Part shown: one piece after another, positions 9,823 to 18,648 of the stretch | How the letters are laid out: each line of letters begins with the position of its first letter | Numbering within the stretch: position 1 is the stretch's first letter | NCBI GenBank assembly: GCA_963840075.1 | Contig: CAWIXS010000003.1 | Location: forward strand, 1 to 64,000 | Reading direction: 5' to 3' | Length of the DNA stretch: 64,000 nucleotides | From: AWTP1-13 sp963840075 | GTDB taxonomy: Bacteria; Pseudomonadota; Alphaproteobacteria; Rhizobiales; Hyphomicrobiaceae | Program-made: the position numbers and the translations under genes | The notes under the pieces: model-generated | What the model saw: the letters and a program-made list of their open reading frames with translations, nothing else | Database searches by the model: none | Told to the model about the DNA's origin: nothing

Positions 9823-11155
9823 GGACACTCCGAACTATAGCTGAATCGTATTCCGTGGGCGTGCGACCGTGTGACTCAGCGGCGCGGGATTCCGCATCGG
9901 GGCGAACAGTCGTAGCCCGGTCGCATGATCGACGAGGATGGCATCCGGCAGCGTTGGGAAGCAATCGGCTCAAAGCTCGACGAGCGGGGGCGGCGCCTGT
10001 TCGCGGCCGCCGAGGTCAGAGCCGCCGGCTGGGGCGGGCTCGAGGCGGTGGCGCGCGTTACCGGGCTTGCCCGCTCGCGCATCAATCGGGGCGAGGACGA
10101 CCTCGACGGCGAGCCGTTGCCCGAAGGTCGGATCCGGCGCCAGGGTGGCGGGCGCAAGTCGGTCGCGACCAAGGACCCTGGGCTCGTGCAGGCGCTCCGG
10201 CACCTGGTCGAGCCGGCGACGCTGGGCGATCCCGAGCGACCGCTGACCTGGGTGTCGAAGAGCATGGACAAGCTCGCGGCCGCACTGACCGCGATGGGCC
10301 ACCCGGTCAGTGCTGACACGGTGCGCGCCGAGCTGACCAAGCTCGGCTTCTCGCGCCAGCACAACCGCAAGGCCGACGAAGGCTCCAAGCACCCGGACCG
10401 CAATGCCCAGTTCGAGCATATCAACGCGAAAGTCGTGGCGGCGCAGCAGGCTGGCCAGCCCGTCATCTCGGTCGATACCAAGAAGAAGGAGCTGGTCGGC
10501 AACTACAAGAATGGCGGCAGCGACTATCGGCCGAAGGGCCGGCCGCGCCGTGTCAAGGTGCACGACTTTGCCGACAAGGAGCAGGGCAAGGTGGCGCCTT
10601 ACGGCGTCTACGACGTGACGGCCAACGAGGGCTTCGTCAACGTCGGGATCACCGCCGACACGGCCGAGTTCGCGGTGCAATCGATCCGCACCTGGCGCGC
10701 GCGCATGGGGCGCGAGCGCTGTCCGGGCATGCGCGAGCTCACCATCACGGCCGATGGCGGCGGCTCGAACGGCGCCCGCGTCCGGCTATGGAAGGTCGAG
10801 CTGCAGAAGCTCGCCGACGAGACCGGCCTGACGCTGCACGTCCACCATTATCCGCCGGGCACCTCGAAGTGGAACAAGATCGAGCATCGCCTGTTCTGCC
10901 ACATCACCCAGAACTGGCGCGGGCGACCGCTGATGGATCACGTCACCATCGTCGAGACGATCGGCGCCACGACGACGCGGACCGGCCTGAAGGTCGAGTG
11001 CGTGCTCGACACGCGCACCTACGCGAAGGGCATCAAGGTCAGCGACGCCGAGATGGCGAGCCTCGCAATCACCGGCGACGACTTCCACCCGGAATGGAAC
11101 TACACCATCAAGCCGCGACGCCCCGAAACGTAGCAGTTATTGTTCGGAGTCGCCT
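9821..11155. mobile_element. ISAzo13-family insertion sequence with 23-bp terminal repeats
   Basis: The left end AAGGACACTCCGAACTATAG and the right end, read on the other strand as AAGGCGACTCCGAACAATAA, form an imperfect inverted repeat of about 23 bases with four mismatches. The boundary may include one more T/A pair (9820-11156). The enclosed transposase is intact. A short target duplication could not be identified with confidence. The element separates the H-NS gene from a phage-like gene fragment. Confidence 0.85.
9925..11133 (+). CDS. ISAzo13-family transposase
   Basis: A 402-aa protein with the DDE core of the ISAzo13 (Rhodopirellula-type) family: SVDTKKKELVGNYKNGG, LTITADGGGSNGAR and HHYPPGTSKWNKIEHRLF contain the two Asp and the Glu. 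The N-terminal region (MIDEDGIRQRWEAIGSKLDE) is a helical DNA-binding part with GLARSRINRG. Length is normal for the family and no lesion is seen. It is the only transposase gene in the window with an unbroken frame. It starts about 100 bases inside the left repeat and stops 22 bases before the right end. Confidence 0.93.
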   Translation: MIDEDGIRQRWEAIGSKLDERGRRLFAAAEVRAAGWGGLEAVARVTGLARSRINRGEDDLDGEPLPEGRIRRQGGGRKSVATKDPGLVQALRHLVEPATLGDPERPLTWVSKSMDKLAAALTAMGHPVSADTVRAELTKLGFSRQHNRKADEGSKHPDRNAQFEHINAKVVAAQQAGQPVISVDTKKKELVGNYKNGGSDYRPKGRPRRVKVHDFADKEQGKVAPYGVYDVTANEGFVNVGITADTAEFAVQSIRTWRARMGRERCPGMRELTITADGGGSNGARVRLWKVELQKLADETGLTLHVHHYPPGTSKWNKIEHRLFCHITQNWRGRPLMDHVTIVETIGATTTRTGLKVECVLDTRTYAKGIKVSDAEMASLAITGDDFHPEWNYTIKPRRPET

Positions 11156-11344
11156 TATCTCGAAACGGCCGGCATCATCCCGCGCGAGACCTTCGCCCAC
11201 CTGCTGCGCGATTGCGCCAAGAACGCGCCGACAAACGAGGCGACCGTTCACCTGAACGCCATGGCCGAGGCGCCGCAGCAACCGCTGTCGCCGGCGCTGC
11301 GCGTGATCGAAGGCGGCAAGCCGCCCGGCGACGCCTCGGCGTAG
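11156..11344 (+). pseudogene. C-terminal fragment of an unrecognised, probably phage, protein
   Basis: An open frame leaves the right end of ISAzo13 as YLETAGIIPRETFAHLLRDC and ends in RVIEGGKPPGDASA at the TAG at 11342-11344. It has no start of its own. The composition looks like a real protein end, and it converges with the tape-measure gene four bases away. Most likely the upstream part was removed when ISAzo13 arrived. The family is not identified. Confidence 0.45.
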
Positions 11345-11347
11345 CAG

Positions 11348-13144
11348 CTACGCGCCGAGCAGCCGATTGGTCCGCTGCCACCCGGGCATGCCGGACTGCA
11401 CCGTCGCGAAGGCCTGGCGCGCGCCGATGGCCGCGTAGGTGCGCGCGATCTGCGCCATCTCCTCGCGGCCGAGGGCGCCGGACACGTCGATCCGCATATT
11501 CAGTGTTGCGTTGCCGCCGCCCCGGAGCGCCGAGTTCGGGATGACGGTGCCCGACCTGCTCGGGACGAACAGCTCGCGGCCCCGCTCGCCCACCATGTAG
11601 GGCTGGCCGGCACTGACATCGCCGCCGCCGGCACGCGCCGGAATGACACTGGTCTGCCAGCCACCGCTGCCCGTGCCGAGCAACGACATGATGGCCCGGC
11701 CGAAGATGCCGCCCTGCTGGACCCCGCCGCCGCCGAACAGGGGCTGCAGGATCGCGGTGCGCAGGGCGAGCGTGGCGAGCTGCTTGGAGAGGTTGTGGAA
11801 GAAGTCCTGCCACCCCTTCCAGGCGCCGTCCATCCAGGACGTGAACGCCCTTTCGAGCGACGAGGAGAACGTCTGCGCGAAGGACTGGATGATGTCCATC
11901 TGGCGCTTGAGCGCCGCCGTCGCCTCGGTGAGGTCGCGCACCTGGCGCGCTGCTTCGGCGATCTTGGCGTTTTGCGCATCCGTGGGCGTGAGCCGATGCT
12001 GCTGGAACATGAGCTGAAACCGCTCTATAGCGGTCTGCTCCGCCGCCTCCCCAGCCGGCATGGCAACGCGGCGGAACTGGCCTTCGAGGCGGGCAACCTC
12101 GCGCTCCATGTTCGTGCCGATGCGCTCACCCTGCTCGCGCTGGCGCTTGTCGCGCTCCAGGTCGGTGACACGCTGCCGCTCGCGATCGAGCTCCTGCCCG
12201 GCCTCGGTGAGGCGGCGGCGCAGGTCGGCGGAGAGGCGTCCGAAGGCGCCCTCGCCGCCGGCGGACTCGATGGCGCGAAGCTCTGCCGCGTAGCGTGCCG
12301 CTGCGCCGGCCGCCATGCCGAAGGTCTCGGCCTGGATGCGCAGCTCGACGGTGCGCTTGCGCATGGCGTCGATCTGGCTCTCGATCTCGGCGCTGCCGAG
12401 GTGCCCGACCGTCTCGCCGGCCTCCCGGCGGCGGGCGAGCTCGCGGTCGATGGCGCGCAGCTCCTCGAGGCGCGCCTCGAGCCGATCGCCCAGCTCCTCC
12501 GGTGTTCCGAAGATGCGGGCGAGAGGATTGCCGCGCTGGGCCTCGTCACGCAGCCTCTGCAGCGCGCGGACGTGCTCCCAGATGGAGTCGAGCTGGGCCC
12601 GGAGCGCGGTGTCGCTCTGCTGGCCGATGGGCAGTCCGCTCTCCGCCCATCCCGTCGTCATGCGGGCGAGCGCGGTGGAGAATTCCGTCGCCTTCTCGAC
12701 CGCCCATTGGAGCGCCCGGCCGAGCGGGGTGTCCGCGGCGTTCTGCACGGCACCCCAGAAACCCACTCCCATGGCGGCCGACATCTCCTCCCACGCCAGC
12801 TTGAGCGTGTTGCTGCGCTCCTCCCACTGCTCGCCGAACCGCCCCGACGCCTCGGCCGCGGCATTGATCCGCTCGCCGAGCCCGTTGAAGCGCTCGCGCG
12901 TCGACTGCACCGCGCTCTGCATCGCGGTGATGGACGCGGTAATGGCCGAGATGGCGCGCCCCTGTGGCGTAAACCGGGCAAACATGGTGGCGATCGCCCC
13001 GCCGGCGCGCTCCGACATCTGCTCGTAGTCGCGGGTCATCTCCTGCGCGGCCTTGGCGTTGGCGCGCCGCGCCTCGTCGACCGCGCGGAGAAACTCGGCG
13101 TTGTCCGCTGCGATGTCGTAGCGGATGCCATCGTTGATGGGCAT
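11348..13144 (-). CDS. Phage tail tape measure-type protein
   Basis: A 598-aa protein. The N-terminus (MPINDGIRYDIAADNAEFLR) is followed by long alanine/arginine-rich helices with coiled-coil character, and a hydrophobic stretch near the C-terminal third (LSKQLATLALRTAILQPLFG). It ends with the block GGDVSAGQPYMVGERGRELF, then VPSRSGTVIPN, typical of lambda-like tail length/tape measure proteins. These sit inside the tail tube, set its length and help DNA entry. It is short compared with siphophage tape measures (often 800-1500 aa). It lies opposite in direction to the capsid gene and has no tail neighbours, so it is a stranded remnant although its frame is intact. Confidence 0.85.
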   Translation of the reverse strand: MPINDGIRYDIAADNAEFLRAVDEARRANAKAAQEMTRDYEQMSERAGGAIATMFARFTPQGRAISAITASITAMQSAVQSTRERFNGLGERINAAAEASGRFGEQWEERSNTLKLAWEEMSAAMGVGFWGAVQNAADTPLGRALQWAVEKATEFSTALARMTTGWAESGLPIGQQSDTALRAQLDSIWEHVRALQRLRDEAQRGNPLARIFGTPEELGDRLEARLEELRAIDRELARRREAGETVGHLGSAEIESQIDAMRKRTVELRIQAETFGMAAGAAARYAAELRAIESAGGEGAFGRLSADLRRRLTEAGQELDRERQRVTDLERDKRQREQGERIGTNMEREVARLEGQFRRVAMPAGEAAEQTAIERFQLMFQQHRLTPTDAQNAKIAEAARQVRDLTEATAALKRQMDIIQSFAQTFSSSLERAFTSWMDGAWKGWQDFFHNLSKQLATLALRTAILQPLFGGGGVQQGGIFGRAIMSLLGTGSGGWQTSVIPARAGGGDVSAGQPYMVGERGRELFVPSRSGTVIPNSALRGGGNATLNMRIDVSGALGREEMAQIARTYAAIGARQAFATVQSGMPGWQRTNRLLGA

Positions 13145-13598
13145 GTCATGCTCCTGGCGGCCCCGGACGTCTCCGGGGCGCGCTCGTCTGCGATGATGGG
13201 GAGGGGGAAATGCAAAGCCCGCCGCGGGGGAGGTCCGGGCGGGCTCAGGGCGCGATGCGCCACTTAAGCCAGAAGGTGGGGTCGCAGGGTCCCGCCGTCA
13301 AGGAGCCACGGCGGCCCGCACAGGTCTAGGCGTTGCGGGACTTGCCAATCATCCCGACGCGCACTATCTCAAACCCCGTCGCTTGCTACGCAGCAGCCGA
13401 CCTGATGGACATGCCGGACGCTGTCTACATACAGTCAGGTCAGTGAACCGTGTGAGGGAGTCCACGGCGCAGGCGACGAAGACTGTCCACCAAGCCCCCT
13501 GAGCGAGTCGGGGGCCGCGGACGCCGAAGGACCGAAAGGTCCGATCAACGGCGCGCGGCCTCATTGTGCTTGTGCGCCTTCGACAAGGACGCACACAC

Positions 13599-14900
13599 AT
13601 GTCTGAAATGCCCCCCGAGCTACGCCAGGTGGTCGACGATTTTCGCGGCACCCTGACCAAGATCAGAGCGAAGCAGGACGAGTACGACCGCGAGCTGAAG
13701 CGCGGCCGCGCCGACCCGCTCATGAAGGCGCAGATCGATCAGATGGCGGCCGATCTTGACGCGCTTCACCGGAAGGCGAACCGACCACACGTCGCGGACG
13801 CCGGCTACCGCAGCTCACCGGCCATGGAGGCCAAGGCAAACCAGGAGTTCGCGCGCTGGCTCGGCCGCGAGGGCGACAGCTCCTCGATCGCGACCCATCG
13901 CAAGGACTACGCCCGCGCGCTCGCCAAGTACCTGCGGCTCACCAAAAACGCTCTGACCCCGGACGAGGTCAAGACGCTCTCCGTGGGCTCCGCGCCCGAC
14001 GGCGGCTTCTTCGTCGAGCCCCATCGCGCGCGCACCCTCGTCGACAAGATCTACGAGACGAGCCCGACGCGCGCCGTCGCGCCCGCCATCGAGATCAGCT
14101 CCAACACCTACTCCGAGCCCGTCGACAGAGACACCATCGGCTCGGGATGGGTCGGCGAGCAGTCCGGGCGCCCGGCAACGGCGAGTCCGCAGATTGGCAT
14201 GCTGGAAATTCCCGTGCATGAGCAGTATGCGCTCATTCCGGCCACGCAGAACCTGCTCGACGACAGCGGCGTCAACATCGAAGCCTGGCTCGACCAGAAG
14301 ACCGCCGACGAGCTCGCGCGCCAGGAGAACACCGCCTTCGTCACCGGCAACGGCGTGTCGAAGCCCAAGGGCTTCCTCTCCTACCCCACGGCGGCCACCG
14401 CCGATGCCTCGCGCCCGTTCGGAACGCTTGAGTTCATCAAGACCGGCGTCAACGGAGCATTCAAGACGCTGACCGCCGGCCCGCCCATCGTCAACCCGGC
14501 CGACGATCTGCTCACCCTCATCTACAAGTTCAAGGCCGGCTACCGCTCCCGCCTGCAGTGGGCGATGAACCGCGTGACGCTCGGGGCGACGCGCGCGTTC
14601 AAGGACCTCAACGGCAACTACATCTACGACAGCCGCCTCGGGGAGCGCGGCCTGGTGGAGACGCTGTTCGGATACCAGGTCGTCGAATTCAGCGACATGC
14701 CAGACTTCACAACCACCGGCGCCAACGCCATCGCGCTGGGGGACTGGTCGCGCGGCTTTCTCGTCATCGACCGCCTGGGCCTCCGTGTGCTGCGCGATCC
14801 CTACACGTCGAAGGGCATCGTGCAGTTCTACACCACCAAGCGTGTCGGCGGTGCGGTGCGCGACAGCGACGCCATCAAGCTCCTGCAGTTCGCGGCCTGA
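13599..14900 (+). CDS. HK97-type phage major capsid protein
   Basis: A 433-aa protein starting at ATG 13599 with AAGGA about ten bases upstream. The first 110 residues are charged and helical (RQVVDDFRGTLTKIRAKQDE), as in the delta/scaffold domain of HK97 capsids. The fold proper begins near VKTLSVGSAPDGGFFVEPHR and includes ARQENTAFVTGNGVSKPKGF and the end block RVGGAVRDSDAIKLLQFAA. No portal or protease gene lies upstream: about 450 bases with no recognised gene (13145-13598) separate it from the divergent tape measure gene. The head operon has therefore been shuffled. Confidence 0.93.
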   Translation: MSEMPPELRQVVDDFRGTLTKIRAKQDEYDRELKRGRADPLMKAQIDQMAADLDALHRKANRPHVADAGYRSSPAMEAKANQEFARWLGREGDSSSIATHRKDYARALAKYLRLTKNALTPDEVKTLSVGSAPDGGFFVEPHRARTLVDKIYETSPTRAVAPAIEISSNTYSEPVDRDTIGSGWVGEQSGRPATASPQIGMLEIPVHEQYALIPATQNLLDDSGVNIEAWLDQKTADELARQENTAFVTGNGVSKPKGFLSYPTAATADASRPFGTLEFIKTGVNGAFKTLTAGPPIVNPADDLLTLIYKFKAGYRSRLQWAMNRVTLGATRAFKDLNGNYIYDSRLGERGLVETLFGYQVVEFSDMPDFTTTGANAIALGDWSRGFLVIDRLGLRVLRDPYTSKGIVQFYTTKRVGGAVRDSDAIKLLQFAA

Positions 14901-14916
14901 TCGGAGGGAAGCCACC

Positions 14917-15072
14917 ATGGTCCCACACGACCTTCACAACCGGCTGAGCTTCCTGCGCGGCGTGTCGCCCCGCACCCAGGCCGATGACACCGCCTTCGTG
15001 TCGCAGGCCATGTCGGGTCTCGACCCGGCTGTAGCCCAGGCCCTGCGGCGCCTGGCTGACGAGATGGCGTGA
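14917..15072 (+). CDS. Small phage protein downstream of the capsid gene
   Basis: A 51-aa frame starts 16 bases after the capsid stop with GGAGGG eight bases upstream of the ATG. It reads MVPHDLHNRLSFLRG at the start and ALRRLADEMA at the end. The good ribosome binding site and spacing suggest cotranslation with the capsid gene. No family is recognised. Confidence 0.5.
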   Translation: MVPHDLHNRLSFLRGVSPRTQADDTAFVSQAMSGLDPAVAQALRRLADEMA

Positions 15073-15310
15073 CCGAGATCCGGCGGCCGACCGGGGGCGT
15101 TCGCACTATCCGCCATCGGCCCCGACAACTGCAACCGTGTCGGTGAAAACGGGGCAGAGCCCGCGGCGTCGAGCCATCGGCGCGCGGCGGGCAACGCAAC
15201 CACGGGCGCGCATGCAGGCAGAACCACAGCGAACGGCGCACGGGCACCTGGTACGCATCTGGCTGCGCATCGGCCACAGGCGCACCAGGCGCCACAACCG
15301 CGCACTCGTC

Positions 15311-15625
15311 ATGGAGTACCTGACCGGCCCTGAGTTCGCGGCCGACTTCGCCGCCCTCGATCAGGAGCGCAAGCGCCTGGTGCTCGATGCCGTGCGCGAG
15401 GCGATGGAGCGCCTCATGCCCGAGGCCCCGGCCGTTCCGCCGGGCCGCATCAAGTGGTCAGCCTCGCCGGAGTGGCAGGAGCGCATCCGCGACGCCGCGC
15501 GCCGCTTGCCCGACAACAAGGCGATCGCGCGCGAGCTGGGCATCAGCCCCAACGCTGCGAAGGTGGCGCGGTGGCGCTACGCTGGGCGACGGGACAAGCC
15601 CCACGTCGCCCGGGTTGCCGCCTAG
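15311..15625 (+). CDS. Small helix-turn-helix protein of the prophage
   Basis: A 104-aa protein, MEYLTGPEFAADFAALDQER at the N-terminus. The C-terminal half holds a likely helix-turn-helix, DNKAIARELGISPNAAKVAR, of the kind found in small phage regulators or terminase small subunits. A basic tail follows. The start at 15311 is the first Met in a frame that is open further upstream. Function is uncertain: DNA binding is likely, the target unknown. Confidence 0.55.
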   Translation: MEYLTGPEFAADFAALDQERKRLVLDAVREAMERLMPEAPAVPPGRIKWSASPEWQERIRDAARRLPDNKAIARELGISPNAAKVARWRYAGRRDKPHVARVAA

Positions 15626-16409
15626 CGAGCCCGCCAGCGCGCGAGGGCCTTCCCGGCACCCTTGGGTGCCCCGAGGCCCTTCCTGCCCCCAGAACCGCAG
15701 TTTCGGGCTTCCCAGGCCACCCTCCGGGGCCGATCCGTCGCGGCCAAAGCCTTTCCGACCGTCCGACCCCTTGCCGCCTGCGACTGCCGCGACGGTTTCA
15801 TGGTCCGCCGAAACGCAGCGCAGAGGTGCCGATGTTGGCTGCGTTTTCACGATGCCGCTTCGGACTTGCATGCACCCTTACGTGCACCCCGGCACGCTCA
15901 GCGTGGATGCCTCCGGCCCCCTGCGCCAGGGCAGGGGATACCCCTTGCGGCTCGTCGACCTGGACCTGACGAGCTCGCCGGCGCCATGGCGCAGGCCGCG
16001 TGAGCGCTCGCGGCGGCACTTTCCCCGGCTCCGGGCCCCTTTTTATAGGATGCCGCGAAAATGCGCCCCGGCGGCGTCGCGCGGCGACCTGTTTTCCGCC
16101 TGTTCTCAGGTGATGGCCAGGCGAGCGGGCTCCCGTCGAGTTGCCGGGCTTTTTGTTTCCGCCTTGATCTGAATTTCGCGCCGTCTTCCACGCGCGGCGT
16201 TCGCGCGCGTGTTTATCGACGCGCATAATTCAGCCTTGCGGCAGCGCCCCCACCTACCGCAGCCCACTGTTCCGTCACTGTTCTCAGTGAGGCGCGCGCC
16301 CCTTTTTAGGGCCTCCGAAAATTCGCCCCGACCAGGGCCTCCGCGCGCGCGTTGAGGCGTCGAAAAAATCGGGCCCGCGCCGACTCCGGGCCGCGGTGTC
16401 CATTCGTTT
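15626..16409. other. Stretch without a recognised gene
   Basis: About 780 GC-rich bases between the helix-turn-helix gene and a broken phage gene. Overlapping open frames occur on both strands but have the arginine/proline/alanine-rich look of chance frames. The phrase GCGCCCCTTTTTAGGGC near 16296 and a similar CCCCTTTTTATAGG near 16037 are short hairpin-like spots without a clear role. Confidence 0.4.
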
Positions 16410-16951
16410 CTATTTCAAGCCCGCCCGGCGCCGCTTGGCGTCCTCGGCCCGGCAGCGTTCCTCGATCGCGTCGTCCAGGATGCGCCACAGCTCGCCGATG
16501 TCGAGCACGTCGATCTTTTCCCATGCCGGCCCGCCGTCGGTGCCGTCCTTGGCTGGGATGGTCCGGACGGTGATGCAGAGACTTGCACATCGCCCACCCG
16601 ACATACGGCGCCTGCTTGCGCGTGTCCCAGTACTCCCAGTCGGGGGTGTGCGCGTAGTCAGCGCGCGCCGTCCGCGTCACCCGCTTGCCGAGCAGCTCGA
16701 TGGTGAGGTCGAAGTCGAGGGTGCCCCGGAACGCCGGGAACTTGCGCGAGTACTCCTGCAGCTCCTGTTCGCGCTTCCGGACAGCGGCGATGGCGGCCCT
16801 GGCATCGACGCCGAGCCCTCTTCGCCAGCGCCAGGAGCCGATCCGTGCGCATGCGCTTGATGTCGTCGAGCTTGGCAACGTGCCGGCCGGCGTCAGGGTG
16901 GCTGCGGAGTGCGCGGCGCAGATAGTCGCGGTCCAGCAATTCGAGCTTCAT
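16410..16951 (-). pseudogene. Phage hypothetical protein with two frameshifts
   Basis: From ATG 16951 the frames MKLELLDRDYLRRALRSHPD, then VDARAAIAAVRKREQELQEY and GTLDFDLTIELLGKRVTRTA, then CITVRTIPAKDGTDGGPAWE and DDAIEERCRAEDAKRRRAG follow one another in three registers. The shifts lie near 16820 and near 16585. Joined, they give about 180 aa with a basic C-terminal tail. I do not recognise the family. The pattern of an intact order with single-base slips repeats what is seen elsewhere in this prophage. Confidence 0.6.
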
Positions 16952-17126
16952 GGGTGCGCCCTCGCCGGTGCGCAGCATACGCCACGCGCGGGCGTTGGAC
17001 TGACATAATTCGACCGGGTGCTGCTGGTTTGCAACGCGCGCCGGCAATCGGCCCGTCTGGTCCACGCTGCGGCTTGCCGTCCCATGGTCTTTTCGCCCAC
17101 GATCCGTTTGCGGGATACTTTAAGCG

Positions 17127-17546
17127 ATGGAGCGAGGCATGTTCGGCTGGTTTCGGCGGTTCAGAATTCAGAAGCACGAGATCGACGTGATCGACGGGGA
17201 CTCGATCAACTGGCGCCGGGGCGGGTGGCCCGACGGCGTGACCGAGGGCACGAAGCGCTTCCGGCTCGAAGGCTACGACAGCCCCGAGCTGCGCCGCGCA
17301 AAGACCGAGACAGAGGCGGAGTGGGCGCAGGCGGCCAAGGAGTTCCTGAAGGCCACGATCGACGGCGCGCGCTCGTTGAAACTCGAACCGACCGGCGAGG
17401 TGACGCCGCGCGGCGACGCGGTGGCGATCCTCTACATCGACGGCACACCGGCGGCCGACCTGATGGTCGGGGAGGGCCAGGGCAAGTTCCCGCAGTGGCG
17501 CGAGGGCCGGATGGTGCGGCCGAATTGGGACGACGCGTCGGGCTGA
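17127..17546 (+). CDS. Staphylococcal nuclease-like (SNase) domain protein
   Basis: A 139-aa protein with an SNase/thermonuclease-type OB fold. VIDGDSINWRRG corresponds to the VIDGDT strand, FRLEGYDSPELRRA to the RLxGIDAPE block, then a helix AAKEFLKATI, and ILYIDGTPAADLMVGEGQGK near the end. Family members cleave DNA and RNA with calcium, using Arg/Glu residues. The usual D-x-Y/F-GR-x-L block is changed here to TPRGDAVAILY, so activity is uncertain. There is no signal peptide, so it would act inside the cell or in phage particles. A later start at 17139 (MFGWFRR) is possible. Confidence 0.7.
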   Translation: MERGMFGWFRRFRIQKHEIDVIDGDSINWRRGGWPDGVTEGTKRFRLEGYDSPELRRAKTETEAEWAQAAKEFLKATIDGARSLKLEPTGEVTPRGDAVAILYIDGTPAADLMVGEGQGKFPQWREGRMVRPNWDDASG

Positions 17547-17601
17547 GTGGCCGCCGCGGCGCCTGCAATACCTCCCCGACGCCGGCCGCTCCTGAGAGTC
17601 G

Positions 17602-17838
17602 TCACCGCTTCTTCCGCAGCCGCACGCCGGGGCCGTGCTCGTCGGTCTCGTCGGTGAATTCGACCCCGGCCTTCGCCAGCGCGTTGCGCCACGCGATCAG
17701 CGTCGAGCGCTTGGGATCGCTCTTGCCGGTCTCGAAATTCGCGACGGTATTGACAAACGAGCCCGATCGCTCCGCCAGGTCCTCGCGCGACCAGTCGAGT
17801 AGGGCGCGCGCGGCGCGGACCTGGGCGGGGCTCATCAT
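17602..17838 (-). CDS. XRE-family helix-turn-helix regulator
   Basis: A 78-aa protein made almost entirely of one Cro/CI-type helix-turn-helix: SPAQVRAARALLDWSREDLA, ERSGSFVNTVANFETGKSDP and a final helix STLIAWRNALAKAG. It is divergent from the gene at 17919, with AT-rich DNA between them (17839-17918), the usual place for a phage operator. It is likely a repressor of the neighbouring phage genes. It has no visible damage. Confidence 0.8.
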   Translation of the reverse strand: MMSPAQVRAARALLDWSREDLAERSGSFVNTVANFETGKSDPKRSTLIAWRNALAKAGVEFTDETDEHGPGVRLRKKR

Positions 17839-17918
17839 GGTGTTGGAAATTATGCGTCACAGGGTATAAATCCTCGATAGGGCTGTATAAAAATCCATCT
17901 CGACTATTATTTTTACAC

Positions 17919-18392
17919 ATGACAATGTTGGCATGCCTAACGCAGCACGGCAAGGGGCCGTGCTCCCAGTTCAGGAGTTGCGTTCATGCTGAACACCACC
18001 GCACCACCGCTCGCCCTGACAAGCTCCGCAACGGGCTTGAGGAGGAGCTGATCGACCTCCACGCCGTCGAGGCGGAGCTCATGGACGTCGAGGGCCTGCG
18101 CGATGCGTTGACCATCATCCGGCGCTCGCCGGAATGGCCCAAGCCGCGCGCCGTCAATGCGGTCACCGTGCTGATCGATCAGATCCACGACGCTGTCGGC
18201 AGGACGCGGTTTGCGATCGACGGCCACCCCGAGCCCTACGACGAAAGGCATCCGGCGGCGCTCAGCATGAGCCGGCTCAACGCGGAGGCTATTGCGGCGC
18301 TTCCCGATGACGAACGGAACTGGCTGGCCGAGGAGTGCAAGCGCGTTCTGAGCTTGGCGGAGCGCGCTGAGCACAGCGGGGAGGCCGCCTGA
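17919..18392 (+). CDS. Prophage hypothetical protein divergent from the XRE regulator
   Basis: Up to 157 aa. The convincing part begins at about LEEELIDLHAVEAELMDVEG and continues RDALTIIRRSPEWPKPRAVN to the end, all helical. The start is unclear. An ATG at 17986 with a good-looking start (MLNTTAPPLALTS) is in another register and would need a one-base shift near 18040, while ATG 17919 keeps the frame. Function unknown; probably an early phage gene. Confidence 0.5.
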   Translation: MTMLACLTQHGKGPCSQFRSCVHAEHHRTTARPDKLRNGLEEELIDLHAVEAELMDVEGLRDALTIIRRSPEWPKPRAVNAVTVLIDQIHDAVGRTRFAIDGHPEPYDERHPAALSMSRLNAEAIAALPDDERNWLAEECKRVLSLAERAEHSGEAA

Positions 18393-18511
18393 TGCCGGTC
18401 ACCAGGGTTGACCACGTCGAGGCCGCCCAGGCGCGGCTCACGCGCGAGGACGTCGCGGCCGGCATCTGCGGGGCCGCGCTCAAGACCGCCCATCGCGAGC
18501 TGCGCAGGTGA
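18392..18511 (+). CDS. Small prophage protein, N-terminal paralogue of 18639-18845
   Basis: A 39-aa frame whose ATG overlaps the preceding stop (TGATG). It begins MPVTRVDHVEAAQARLTRED. The gene at 18639 begins MPVTAVDRVEAALAELTREE, so the two are duplicates at their starts. This one ends early and may be a truncated copy. Confidence 0.45.
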   Translation: MPVTRVDHVEAAQARLTREDVAAGICGAALKTAHRELRR

Positions 18512-18648
18512 TCGCGGCGCTCAACACAGAGCGCCGCTTGCCGGCCTACCTCCTCCCCTCGCTCCGGAGGATCGAGATGATGGTTCGGGAGGAGACGATC
18601 CGCGAGATTGGCGACCGGCTGCGGGCTGAGGAGGCCCCATGCCAGTGA
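18508..18648 (+). CDS. Possible very small prophage protein
   Basis: A GTG-started frame of 46 aa overlaps the previous stop by four bases and the next start by ten. It reads VIAALNTERRLPAYLLPSLR and then a charged helix. It is supported only by the tight overlaps and a plausible helical composition; it may also be a displaced part of the neighbouring gene. Confidence 0.3.
   Translation: MIAALNTERRLPAYLLPSLRRIEMMVREETIREIGDRLRAEEAPCQ

Noticed and set aside
15798..16226. Reverse and forward frames of 100-260 codons in the 15.6-16.4 kb gap
   Set aside because: Arg/Pro/Ala-rich sequence on both strands with no start signal or recognisable motif.
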